DNA of 64,000 nucleotides from contig NZ_CP080530.1 in the NCBI RefSeq assembly GCF_024746835.1, positions 558,001-622,000 on the forward strand, given 5' to 3'. A program made the position numbers and the translations under genes. Positions 27,190 through 34,894 of the stretch are shown one piece after another. The notes beneath the pieces were generated by a model. The model ran no database searches. It saw only the letters and a list, made by a program, of their open reading frames with translations, and was not told where the DNA came from. Source of the stretch: Mesorhizobium sp. AR02 (lineage in GTDB: Bacteria > Pseudomonadota > Alphaproteobacteria > Rhizobiales > Rhizobiaceae). Position 1 is the stretch's first letter. Each line of letters starts with the position of its first letter.

Positions 27190-28436
27190 GCCAGTCCTCC
27201 CAGATCGAACGCCCCGACCTCGCGCAGTCCGGCAAGGTCGACCCTGGCGTAGGTGCGGGTCGCAAAGGCGCTGCGATGGCCGAGATGGTCCCCGATTTCC
27301 TTCAGGCTCAGACCTTGCGCAACAAGGTGGGTGGCGCAGGCGTGGCGAAGTCCATGAGGGCCAAAATGCATCGACTGAACCCCCAGGGCGCTCAGTCGGC
27401 TTGCAACCACATGGTACACTGCGCTCGCCGACAGCGGCCGGAACGGGGCCTTGAGGGTGAGGAAGACCTCATGGCGACGGCAGCGGGGGCGCGCCAGCTG
27501 AAGGTAACTCACAACAGCGTCGCCGACGGAGGTCACCAGGGGGTAGTATTGCATCTTGCGCTGCTTGGACCGGGTCACCTTGATGACCTCTCTCGTCCAA
27601 TCGATGTCTTCGAGACAAAGACCGCGGACTTCGCCGCTTCGCAGTCCGTAGATCGCGAGCAGCTTTAGAATCGCGTGGTCACGGACGTCACGCGCGGTCC
27701 TGTCCCTCGTGCTCTCAAGGAGCCGCTGGACATCGGGCCATGCCGGGCCCATCGGCAAAGCTTCTTCCCTGAACAGTCGCGGCGCGTCGATCGCTGCGGC
27801 GATTCCGGGGCAACACCATTGTCGACGCTGAGCATGGCGGAAGAACGCGCGCAGGGCGTGCGCGCTCGTCGCTACCGACACCCGAGACCACCCGCCACGA
27901 CCCTTCACGTCGAGGAAAGCGTCTACGTCTGCAACGGTGATGTCGGCGATCGACGATTTTTCGACGCCTAAATGTTCGAGGAAAGTCTCTACCTGCCAGC
28001 GCTGGTTGGCTAGGGTGCTCGCCGACAAGCCACGCTCATCATGTTGATAGGCGATGAAGTCGTCGACCTTTTCACAATGGGCCTTCGGTTCGTTGGGAGC
28101 CGGTTCGTCAAGCTGGCCAAGAAAGCAAAGCCACGCTGCGGCGACGTCATGGAACAAACGCCGTGACCACTTCTCACCGCAGGCTCTGTTTCGCGCGTGC
28201 TGGTATCGGGCCCAAGATTGAGCGGCCGCGTCGATCTCGGCCTGCCTGACGCACCTGCCGCCGGACAGGTCCAGCCGCTCCGCAATGACCAGCAGTTCGC
28301 GGGCCGTGCGCAGCAAAGTCTCACGAGCCGCACGCTGATCGGCGAGATGCTTGAGATAGCGCAGCCGCTTCGAGGCCTCGGGCCCGTCATGGTGACGCGC
28401 TACGACCTTCGGGTAGGCGAATAAGTCCTCGAACAT
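27186..28436 (-). CDS. Outer RIT tyrosine recombinase A
   Basis: A 416-residue recombinase from the ATG at 28436 (a GTG at 28472 is also open). It has a long N-terminal region, core-binding domain (SASTLANQRWQVETFLEHLG, about residues 145-165), catalytic Arg in YGLRSGEVRGL, His-Arg in PHGLRHACATHLV and His-Tyr in HLGHRSAFATRTYARVD. It is intact although its partner ritB is not. Confidence 0.9.
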   Translation of the reverse strand: MFEDLFAYPKVVARHHDGPEASKRLRYLKHLADQRAARETLLRTARELLVIAERLDLSGGRCVRQAEIDAAAQSWARYQHARNRACGEKWSRRLFHDVAAAWLCFLGQLDEPAPNEPKAHCEKVDDFIAYQHDERGLSASTLANQRWQVETFLEHLGVEKSSIADITVADVDAFLDVKGRGGWSRVSVATSAHALRAFFRHAQRRQWCCPGIAAAIDAPRLFREEALPMGPAWPDVQRLLESTRDRTARDVRDHAILKLLAIYGLRSGEVRGLCLEDIDWTREVIKVTRSKQRKMQYYPLVTSVGDAVVSYLQLARPRCRRHEVFLTLKAPFRPLSASAVYHVVASRLSALGVQSMHFGPHGLRHACATHLVAQGLSLKEIGDHLGHRSAFATRTYARVDLAGLREVGAFDLGGLA

Positions 28437-28568
28437 GCCTCGGATCTCCAGTGAGGTGGGAAATCCGATCACCTATATCCAGTTTGTTATGTGGCGCTCG
28501 GCATCCTCACCGGCCTGCCGCTTCTGGCCCGCGGCGGCCGACGCCACATCTCTACCGAAGCCACATTA

Positions 28569-28600
28569 CGCATCAAATGTGCTCAAACACATTTGATGCG
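28569..28600. repeat. 32-bp hairpin at the ritA end of the outer RIT
   Basis: Thirteen-base arms (CGCATCAAATGTG and its complement) enclose CTCAAA. The outermost six bases are the inverted (CGCATC) and direct (GATGCG) target hexamers. The inner arm AAATGTG resembles the start of the terminal repeat (TAATGTGG), so the hairpin may be a pair of recombinase core sites around a six-base spacer. Confidence 0.85.
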
Positions 28601-28690
28601 GGAAATCCGCACGTCCGGTTTGATGAGCGGGGAAGGGAAACGGAGCGATGCCAACACGGCCCAAGCCACCGCGCCCTTCCTCGACTCTAC
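28601..28690 (+). ncRNA. Group II intron domain V 3' strand and domain VI
   Basis: GGAAATCCGCACGTCCGG completes domain V. A following hairpin built from GGGGAAGGG and CCCTTCCTC, with an unpaired A region near CGACTC, is the expected domain VI. The intron then ends at about 28690 in CTCTAC. The exact 3' base is inferred from the domain VI position. Confidence 0.7.
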
Positions 28691-28783
28691 TGGGGGTTGG
28701 TGGATGTGGCGCAAGCCGTTGAAATGACTTAGGATTTGGTTGCTTAAGCCGATCCGAACCATTTCCCGGAGACCACACCCACC

Positions 28784-29296
28784 ATGAACGATCTTACGCT
28801 GCCGCTGAGCGGTTTGTCATCAGTCGGCGGCAAGTCCGTCGTCGCCCGTTTCGACGGCGGCATGCTGTCGTCCAACAGCGGCGTTCTGGCTTTGGCCGAG
28901 GTGGAAAAGCGGTTGCGGGTGGCCGAGCGTCTGGCGCGTTGCATCGACGATCCGCGCTGCCCGGACCAGGTCGTCCACAGCCTGGCGGACATGATCGGCT
29001 TTCGCATGAAGATGATTGCCGCCGGCTACGAGGACGGCAACGACGCCAACCGGCTGCGCCGCGATCCGGTCTTCAAGATGGCCCAGGATGCGCTGCCGTC
29101 GGGTCGGGATCTGGCGTCGCAATCGACGCTGTGCCGGCTGGAGAACCTGCCCGGCGTGCGGGAGCTGGTTGCGATGGGGCGGGCGATGGTCGATCTCTAT
29201 TGCGCCTCGTTCCGGCAGGTGCCGAAGCGGATCGTACTCGACATTGACGACACCTTCGACGCTGTGCACGGAGGCCAACAGCTTCGCCTGTTCAAT
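28784..29296 (+). pseudogene. IS1380-family transposase, 5' part, cut by IS5-A
   Basis: 171 codons of an IS1380-family DDE transposase: MNDLTLPLSGLSS at the start, ADMIGFRMKMIAAGYEDGND in the middle and the first catalytic region VLDIDDTFDAVHGGQQLRLF at the end. It is broken at 29297 by an IS5-A copy. The rest of the gene is not found on the other side, so sequence was lost or exchanged after insertion. The group II intron lies directly upstream (3' exon from 28691). Confidence 0.85.
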
Positions 29297-30410
29297 GGCG
29301 TTGGTGCATGGATCCTTTGTCAACGGTTTGGCGATAGGCAGGCAGGATCGAAATCAGCTTGATGCGAGTGCCATGCCGTACAAACACAACGCAGATCGTC
29401 GTCATCACGTCGGAAAGATGAAATTCAGGGTGACGAATTGGCGTGACTACGAAGCAGGTCTGCGCCGGCGTGGTAGCCTGACCTTATGGGTAACGCCGGA
29501 GGCACTTGCGGGATGGCGCGCTCCGCGACGCAAGACCCGCGGCGGCCAAGCCCGGTATTCCGATCTCGCCATTGAGACAGCGCTGACGCTGGGTTGCGTC
29601 TTGGCAATGCGGCTGCGCCAGACCGAGGGATTGCTCCACTCGCTGCTGGATCTCATGGGGCTGAAAGTCCCAGTTCCAGATCATACGACGCTGAGCCGTC
29701 GGGCACAGAAGTGGGAGCCATCAGCCCGACGAAACCCGCCGCTGCCGGACGGCCCGCTGCATGTGCTTGTCGATAGCACGGGATTGAAAGTCTACGGCGC
29801 CGGGCAATGGCTGGAGCAGAAACATGGCGCCAGATCACGTCGCAACTGGCGCAAGCTGCATCTGGCAGTGGATGCCAAAAGTGGCGCGATCATTGCCCAA
29901 AGGCTGACAGATCAGGACACGGATGATCCTTCCCAGGTGGCACCGCTGCTCGATCAGATCGACGGCGAGATCGACCAGTTCACAGCCGACGGAGCCTATG
30001 GCGGCAAGCCAACCTATCGGTCTATCCTGCAGCACAGCGCAACCGCGAACATCGTCATTCCACCGCGTTCCACGGCGGTGGAAAGCGGTGATACCGGACC
30101 GCCTGGTCAAAGGGACAAGCACATTGCCGCAATCGCAAGCGACGGTCGGCTGAAATGGCAGGCAGCCACCGGCTACGGCAAGCGGGCGCTGAGCGAAACA
30201 GCCATCGGACGATACAAGGGGCTGATCGGACGGCGCCTGCGAGCACGCTCTCTTCCGGCTCAACAAACCGAGGTTGCCATCGGTTGCATCGTTCTCAACC
30301 GCATGCTGGCATGGGCACGCCCGGAGTCTATCCGGCGTCAAGTCACGCAGGCATAACCAACTACATTAAAGATCGAAATGCGTTCGATTTCATATCCGCG
30401 CACCAACGCC
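29297..30410 (+). mobile_element. IS5-family element IS5-A, copy 1
   Basis: Ends GGCGTTGGTGC (29297) and GCACCAACGCC (30410) bound a 1.1-kb element. Two other copies lie at 49712-50824 and 59265-60377. This copy differs from them at several bases (for example AAAGATC instead of AATGATC near 30367). The flanks belong to unrelated genes (IS1380 on the left, an oxidoreductase on the right) and show no target repeat, which indicates recombination between copies or a deletion next to the element. Confidence 0.85.
29373..30356 (+). CDS. IS5-A transposase, copy 1
   Basis: A 327-residue IS5-family DDE transposase from the ATG of MPYKHNADRRHH. Catalytic residues: Asp in VLVDSTGLKVYG, Asp in QFTADGAYGGKP and Glu in ALSETAIGRYKG. 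An in-frame extension back to 29016 fuses it to IS1380 coding sequence and is an artefact of the insertion. Confidence 0.92.
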   Translation: MPYKHNADRRHHVGKMKFRVTNWRDYEAGLRRRGSLTLWVTPEALAGWRAPRRKTRGGQARYSDLAIETALTLGCVLAMRLRQTEGLLHSLLDLMGLKVPVPDHTTLSRRAQKWEPSARRNPPLPDGPLHVLVDSTGLKVYGAGQWLEQKHGARSRRNWRKLHLAVDAKSGAIIAQRLTDQDTDDPSQVAPLLDQIDGEIDQFTADGAYGGKPTYRSILQHSATANIVIPPRSTAVESGDTGPPGQRDKHIAAIASDGRLKWQAATGYGKRALSETAIGRYKGLIGRRLRARSLPAQQTEVAIGCIVLNRMLAWARPESIRRQVTQA

Positions 30411-31485
30411 CCACGAATGCCCTCGCGCGGGCAAGCCTACTGTGTTTCGTCCTGAGATCATGAGCGAGCCTATCTCTTATGGCTTCCGGTATCGCCCCCC
30501 GCTGAGATGCGATCTTTAAAACACTCAGCCGGCCGGACAGTTCGGCCGCGTCTGCGCCAAAGATGCCACCTCCATCGCCGACCACCATCAAGTTCGGGAT
30601 CGATGTTTCCTGCCAGGCATCGGTCATCGCCTGCCAGCATAGTTGGCGGCCATTCCACATGTGGTCGGCCCTGACCAATCGCGTGATCTGGGTATTGGGG
30701 ATGACGCCGAAATGCATGAGGACGACATCGCACTCCAGGGCCGTGGTACGTCGACCGATCGTATGTTCAATGCCGGTCACGCAATCTTCTCCGAGAATTC
30801 TTGCGCCTTGCAGCGAGGCGGCAGCGTTAATTCCGATCGTGCGGCCGAGCAGCTTCAATCCCTCCAACAGAACCTTCGGTGCCAGAAATGCGCTCGGAAG
30901 ATTAGGCGTCGCTCGAAGGAAATCGACGAAGGTCGTCGTCTGTAGCAGCGCGACGATGTCGGCTCCCGCGTCCAAAAGCTGCTTTGCCGCAAGAAGGAGG
31001 AGCGGCCCGCATCCCAACAGCGCAACGCGCCCCTTGGGAATGCGTCCAGACTCCTTCAGCATTAGCTGGGCGGCGCCCGCGGTCATCACGCCAGGCAGCG
31101 TCCAACCGGGTATCGGCACGGGTCTCTCAAGGGCGCCGGTCGCAACGACGATGGCTTCAGGCCGTACGGAAACACTGCTGCCTTGGTGCAAATAGCTAAC
31201 CTCGAATGGATCGGCTGCCACGTCCCAGACCGACGCCTGCGCCAAATAAGTGACGCCACTTTCCTGAAAACGCCTCGCGATCAATGCTCCGTGGGCTTCG
31301 TCCTTATCCAGGGCGCCTCCGCTTCCCGTTGCCCGTCGCTCCGCCATTTCGATCGCGCGAAACCTCTGCCCCCCGGGAGCAGGTTGTTCGTCGAGGACCA
31401 GCACGGACAGCCCAAACTCGGCCGCTTTGATTGCCGCGGCCATGCCGGCGGGACCGGCACCGATGACGACGATATCCGGGCTCAT
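30361..31485 (-). CDS. Three-subunit amino/imino-acid dehydrogenase, alpha (FAD/NAD-type) subunit, 3' truncated by IS5-A
   Basis: Starts at the ATG of MSPDIVVIGAGPAGMAA, overlapping the 2Fe-2S gene stop. It has the dinucleotide motif VIGAGPAGMAA at residues 6-16, a second at VALLGCGPLLLLA and the VGDGGGIFGADAA segment. The family (HcnB, OoxA/NoxA and LhpF-type subunits) is usually about 460 residues. Here native sequence ends at 30411 and the last residues (RWCADMKSN...) are IS5-A sequence. The lost C-terminus normally carries a Cys-rich region, so function is doubtful. Confidence 0.82.
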   Translation of the reverse strand: MSPDIVVIGAGPAGMAAAIKAAEFGLSVLVLDEQPAPGGQRFRAIEMAERRATGSGGALDKDEAHGALIARRFQESGVTYLAQASVWDVAADPFEVSYLHQGSSVSVRPEAIVVATGALERPVPIPGWTLPGVMTAGAAQLMLKESGRIPKGRVALLGCGPLLLLAAKQLLDAGADIVALLQTTTFVDFLRATPNLPSAFLAPKVLLEGLKLLGRTIGINAAASLQGARILGEDCVTGIEHTIGRRTTALECDVVLMHFGVIPNTQITRLVRADHMWNGRQLCWQAMTDAWQETSIPNLMVVGDGGGIFGADAAELSGRLSVLKIASQRGAIPEAIRDRLAHDLRTKHSRLARARAFVGRWCADMKSNAFRSLM

Positions 31486-31796
31486 TTCTTCAGCCCCCTC
31501 GGGTCGAGCGGCCGAAGTCCGTTCTGTCTGCGGACAATCATGTTTTCCCGCACCGGCACCAAGCAAGCGCGTTGATTTGGAACGCCGTCGATTTCGACGA
31601 GACACTCGAAACAGACGCCCATCAGGCAGTACGGACCACGACGGCGTCCACTCACCGGGCTGGTGCCTGTGTAGCCCGGATTGGCGGCGAGAAGGGCTGT
31701 GGCTACGGTCTCTCCTTCCCGGGCGGGAATGGTATTGCCTTCGAAGTCCAAACTTATGGAGGAGATCTGATTGGTGGCATCATGCCGGTTGTTCAT
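31482..31796 (-). CDS. 2Fe-2S ferredoxin-like subunit of the amino/imino-acid dehydrogenase
   Basis: A 104-residue protein from the ATG at 31796. The cysteine cluster CLMGVCFECLVEIDG followed by Cys in NQRACLVPV (C-x4-C-x2-C-x11-C) matches the small 2Fe-2S subunits of HcnA/OoxC/LhpE type. It overlaps the large-subunit genes on both sides. It would pass electrons between the two flavoproteins at the inner membrane. Confidence 0.85.
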   Translation of the reverse strand: MNNRHDATNQISSISLDFEGNTIPAREGETVATALLAANPGYTGTSPVSGRRRGPYCLMGVCFECLVEIDGVPNQRACLVPVRENMIVRRQNGLRPLDPRGLKK

Positions 31797-32925
31797 CACG
31801 CAACCTTTCCATTCCGAACGGCTCGAGAAGGCGGTCCCTTGCACCCTCCATGATCCACTGCGGCAGGAGACGCGCATGTAGAGCCGATAGAGTAATACCG
31901 CTGTGGCACGAGACAACGAAGGCCCCCGGCTGCTCGCCTGATTCCTGATAGATCGGATAGCCGTCCTGCGTACGCGGCCTGAGAGCCGCCCAGCTCCGGT
32001 TAATTTGCACGGATCGCAGCAAGGGCAGTCTCTCGACCGCGCCTTTCGCGAGCTCCTTCAGGATTTCAACCGTGGTGCGGTCGTCGCAGCCGGCATATTC
32101 GCTCGAGCTGCCGATCATCACAGTGCCTTCGACGTTCTGTCGCAAGAAGCCGCTGATCGGGTACTTGAACACCTTGTCGATCCTTTCGGTCACGATGATC
32201 TGGCCGCGTTCTGGACGGACTTTCACCCGAAGCCCGACCTGTTCGGCGAGATGCGGAATGCCAAGGCCCGCCGCGATGACCACTTTTGGAGCCGAGAACC
32301 GACCCGCTGATGTCGTCACGGAAAAAGTTGCAGCGTCGCGAGTAACACGATCGACAATATGACCGGAGAGATAATGCCCGCCGCTAACAAGGTAGGCCCG
32401 GAGGAGGCTGGAATAGAATTTCAGGGGGTCGACGGAGCCGTCCAGCGGACTGAAGGACCCCCCACTTACGGTCTCTCCCAGACCGACATGGCCCAACAAC
32501 TCGTCAACGCTTTCTCTGTCGAGAATCTCGTTCCGGTATTCGGCTCCCGCTCGCCGCGAAAACTCTCCAATGTGTCTTCTCTGTTCGTCGAGTTCCCGCT
32601 CTCCCAGAGACAAATAAACCTTGCCCCGGGCGTCGAAATGCGGATCGATACCGGAACATTCGCGTATCTCCTCCGCGAACAAGGGCCATAACTTCCCCGA
32701 GGTCAGCGAAAGGCGGAAATAGGGGATATTGTTGCCCCCCTTGTTCGAGATGGAGATCATTCCGAAATTTCCGCGCGAGGCGCTGAAATCGGCATCGGTA
32801 CCGTCAAGTATAGCGACGCCCAGTTGACTCTTAGCGAGGCCATAGCCAATGCACAGGCCAACAATACCGCCGCCTATGATAACGACATCGTAAGTTCGGG
32901 AGCTTTTCGCTCGGCTCATGTCCAT
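31780..32925 (-). CDS. DadA/OoxB-like FAD-dependent amino/imino-acid dehydrogenase, beta subunit
   Basis: A 381-residue DAO-family flavoprotein: VVIIGGGIVGLCIGYGLAKS at residues 14-33, ERGQIIVTERI in the middle and the C-terminal DGYPIYQE...CHSGITLSALHA region. Its 3' end overlaps the ferredoxin gene by 17 bases. With the two downstream subunits it forms an opine-oxidase/D-hydroxyproline-dehydrogenase-like enzyme. The substrate cannot be told. RidA, which hydrolyses imine intermediates, is encoded divergently. Confidence 0.83.
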   Translation of the reverse strand: MDMSRAKSSRTYDVVIIGGGIVGLCIGYGLAKSQLGVAILDGTDADFSASRGNFGMISISNKGGNNIPYFRLSLTSGKLWPLFAEEIRECSGIDPHFDARGKVYLSLGERELDEQRRHIGEFSRRAGAEYRNEILDRESVDELLGHVGLGETVSGGSFSPLDGSVDPLKFYSSLLRAYLVSGGHYLSGHIVDRVTRDAATFSVTTSAGRFSAPKVVIAAGLGIPHLAEQVGLRVKVRPERGQIIVTERIDKVFKYPISGFLRQNVEGTVMIGSSSEYAGCDDRTTVEILKELAKGAVERLPLLRSVQINRSWAALRPRTQDGYPIYQESGEQPGAFVVSCHSGITLSALHARLLPQWIMEGARDRLLEPFGMERLRDEQPA

Positions 32926-33193
32926 ATGGCGGCTCCATGACTGCCGAAGATATTTGGCTCGCCGTTGTATGTGTAAAGAATCGGCTTTGATTTGTCAGCC
33001 ATCATACGCAATTGTGTCCGGTTCCGTCTGGCATAGTTCTTGAAGAGAACAACACGCTGCGGGATGGTCTTGCGTGGCCATGGACGGCTGGCGGCGGGAT
33101 GATCAGCCGCTGCTATGGTAATCAAGCACCGTTCTTGAGTAAGAACTTTCTTGTTAAGTTATCATTTCTCGAAACATCGAACGGGAGTGCGAG

Positions 33194-33562
33194 ATGAACA
33201 GTTCGTTTCCGATAGAGCGTACGCCGGGGGTCGCTCCCGGACGCAGCTCGGGATCGGCATTTGGCAACCTCGTCTGGGCTGTTGCGACCTCCGACGACAA
33301 GACCCTCGACCTGAAAGGGCAAATCGAGGCGAGCTTCAGCAAGATCGAGGGCGTTCTAGCGCATTTTCGGACCGACAAGCGCTACCTGATTTCCGTAAAT
33401 GTCTTGCTGTCGGACCTCGAGCAGAAGAAAGAGTTCGATGCCGAGTGGAGGGCGTGGGTTGGCGATGACCCGGACAATTGGCCCCAACGCTGCTGCGTCC
33501 AGGCGGTCCTGTCGGCGGGGACGCTCGTCGAAATCACAGTGGTCGCTGCCCGCCCGTCGTGA
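33194..33562 (+). CDS. RidA-family (YjgF/YER057c) protein
   Basis: A 122-residue RidA-family member. Visible features are AFGNLVWAVATSDD near the N-terminus, QIEASFSKIEGVLAHF, VNVLLSDLEQKKEFDAEW and the C-terminal AGTLVEITVVAA. RidA-type proteins hydrolyse reactive enamines/imines. The gene is divergent from the flavin dehydrogenase genes, whose products would be imines, so the two probably serve one pathway. The usual catalytic Arg (GTLVEI preceded by Arg in RidA) is here not conserved in the same form, suggesting an Rid subgroup other than canonical RidA. Confidence 0.8.
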   Translation: MNSSFPIERTPGVAPGRSSGSAFGNLVWAVATSDDKTLDLKGQIEASFSKIEGVLAHFRTDKRYLISVNVLLSDLEQKKEFDAEWRAWVGDDPDNWPQRCCVQAVLSAGTLVEITVVAARPS

Positions 33563-33566
33563 CCGG

Positions 33567-33633
33567 TTATCTCAGGAAGCGCTCTTCGCTGATCTTTGCG
33601 GCTTCCATGAGGGGCACGACTCCTATGGCACGC
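33567..33633 (-). pseudogene. C-terminal fragment of an interrupted gene left of IS5-B
   Basis: About 21 codons (RAIGVVPLMEAAKISEERFLR, stop at 33567) end at the IS5-B border. The frame could belong to the same protein as the fragment at 34752-34883 on the other side of IS5-B, but the pieces are far too short for a full oxidoreductase, so most of the gene is gone. Confidence 0.35.
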
Positions 33634-34751
33634 GGCGTTGGTGCATGGGTCCGGACTTGAGCGGATGTCGATCTTTGAAGCGGCAGGCTATGCCGTGGCC
33701 GCCTTGCGGCGGGCGGATTTCGGGCGTGCGCAGGCAAGCATGCGGTTGAGGACGGCGCAGCCGATGGCGACTTCGGTCTGCTGAACGGGAAGCGACCGTG
33801 CCCGCAAACGCCGCCCGATGGTGGACTTGTATCGCCCTATGGCGGTCTCGACCAGCGAGCGTTTGCCATAACCGTTGGAGACCTGCCATTTCATCCGGCC
33901 GTCTCTGCCGATTGCGGCGATATGCTGGTCCCTTTGGCCGGCAGGTCTATCGTCGAATGGTTCGACCGCGTTGACGCGAGGCGGAATGACGATTGCGGCG
34001 GCAGCGCTATGATCGATGACTGCGTCGTAAGTCGGTTTTCCGTCATAGGCGCCGTCAGCAGTAAACTGTCCGATCGGACCGCCAATCTGGTCGAGTAGTG
34101 GCTCAACTTGAGAGACATCGCCAGTGTCCTGATCAGTCAGGGTATGGGCAATGATCTCGCCGCTGTCGGCATCCAGTGCCAGATGCAGCTTGCGCCAACT
34201 GCGACGGGATCTGGCGCCGTGCTTCTCCTCCAGCCACTGACCCGCGCCGTAGACCTGCAGGCCGGTGCTGTCGACAAGAACATGCACTGGTCCCTCCGGC
34301 GCAACCTGGCGATCATGCCGTTTGTTGGGCGATTGCCATTTCCGCGCCCGACGGCTCAGGGTGGTATGATCGGGGACAGCGAGCGCCAGCCCCATCAGTT
34401 GCAGCACCGATTCCAGCAAGCCTTCTGCCTGGCGCAGCCGCAGGCCAAACACAAGGCCCAGCGTCAAGGTGGTCTCGATCGCCAGATCAGAATAGCGGTG
34501 CTGGCCGCCACGTGTCTTGCGTCTTGGCGCTTGCCACCTGGACAGGGCTTCCGGCGTCACCCACAGGGTCAAACTGCCGCGATGACGAAGTCCTGCCTCA
34601 TATTCTGGCCAGTTCGTCACCCTGAACTTCATCTTCTCAATACGATGGCGGCGGCTGGTATTGTGTTTGAAAGGCATGGCTACGCTACAAAGGCTATTGC
34701 GGTGACCGCTTGCCTAAACCCACACCAATAAACGATCCGTCCACCAACGCC
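33634..34751 (-). mobile_element. IS5-family element IS5-B, complete copy
   Basis: Ends GGCGTTGGTG (33634) and CACCAACGCC (34751) are near-identical to those of IS5-A, but the body is a different, related element. A truncated copy is at 58391-59264 and a 56-bp end remnant at 45172-45227. No target repeat is evident, and sequence is missing between the flanking gene fragments. Confidence 0.82.
33688..34677 (-). CDS. IS5-B transposase
   Basis: A 329-residue IS5-family DDE transposase starting MPFKHNTSRRHR, clearly similar to the IS5-A enzyme. Catalytic Asp in VLVDSTGLQVYG, Asp in QFTADGAYDGKP and Glu in SLVETAIGRYKS. The frame is intact. Confidence 0.92.
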   Translation of the reverse strand: MPFKHNTSRRHRIEKMKFRVTNWPEYEAGLRHRGSLTLWVTPEALSRWQAPRRKTRGGQHRYSDLAIETTLTLGLVFGLRLRQAEGLLESVLQLMGLALAVPDHTTLSRRARKWQSPNKRHDRQVAPEGPVHVLVDSTGLQVYGAGQWLEEKHGARSRRSWRKLHLALDADSGEIIAHTLTDQDTGDVSQVEPLLDQIGGPIGQFTADGAYDGKPTYDAVIDHSAAAAIVIPPRVNAVEPFDDRPAGQRDQHIAAIGRDGRMKWQVSNGYGKRSLVETAIGRYKSTIGRRLRARSLPVQQTEVAIGCAVLNRMLACARPKSARRKAATA

Positions 34752-34883
34752 TTGCGCCACGGCAAACGCAGAATGGCTCCTGTCAATCACGACAACGAAC
34801 GAGTCCGACTGGTCCGCAAGTTGCAGCGCCACTGCCCGACCGACCGGCCCGGCTCCGATGACGACGTGTGATCTCCCGTGCAT
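34752..34883 (-). pseudogene. N-terminal fragment of a Rossmann-fold oxidoreductase, cut by IS5-B
   Basis: Forty-four codons starting MHGRSHVVIGAGPVGRAV carry a dinucleotide-binding motif (GAGPVG) and a following beta strand with an acidic end (VVVIDRSH). It is truncated by IS5-B at 34751. It starts 12 bases after the MFS gene stop and was probably co-transcribed with it. Confidence 0.65.
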
Positions 34884-34894
34884 AGTGCCCTGCT

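Larger units (their letters stand above)
21749..28594 (-). mobile_element. Outer RIT element (recombinase-in-trio), itself interrupted
   Basis: An 86-bp perfect terminal inverted repeat lies at 21749-21834 and 28483-28568; with the adjoining hexamers the inverted match is 92 bp. It encloses three overlapping tyrosine recombinase genes on the minus strand, ritA-ritB-ritC, the defining layout of RIT elements. ritB is split by a second RIT (23023-26448). Removing that gives an element of about 3.4 kb. The terminal repeat has ATGTGGC twice with a 17-bp period (21751 and 21768), probably recombinase-binding sites. The target was domain V of a group II intron. Confidence 0.88.
19915..28690 (+). mobile_element. 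Group II intron, split by nested RIT elements
   Basis: The 5' end is at GTGCGCCCGATGG (19915). The structured RNA part runs to about 20400, the intron protein follows at 20403-21725, and domain V begins at 21737. Domain V is broken after its first strand at 21748 and resumes at 28601 with the tetraloop and second strand. Domain VI and the 3' end (ending CTCTAC) finish at about 28690. Without the insertion the intron would be about 1.9 kb, normal for a group II intron with a protein lacking an endonuclease domain. The 3' exon is sequence just upstream of an IS1380-family transposase. Confidence 0.85.

Noticed and set aside
21749..28594. Array of six integrases as an integron or CRISPR-like cassette region
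   Set aside because: No cassettes, attC sites or short spaced repeats; the genes resolve into two RIT trios with defined ends.
29016..29372. Frame fusing IS1380 sequence to the IS5-A transposase
   Set aside because: Crosses the IS5-A end at 29297; a different frame carries the IS1380 protein.
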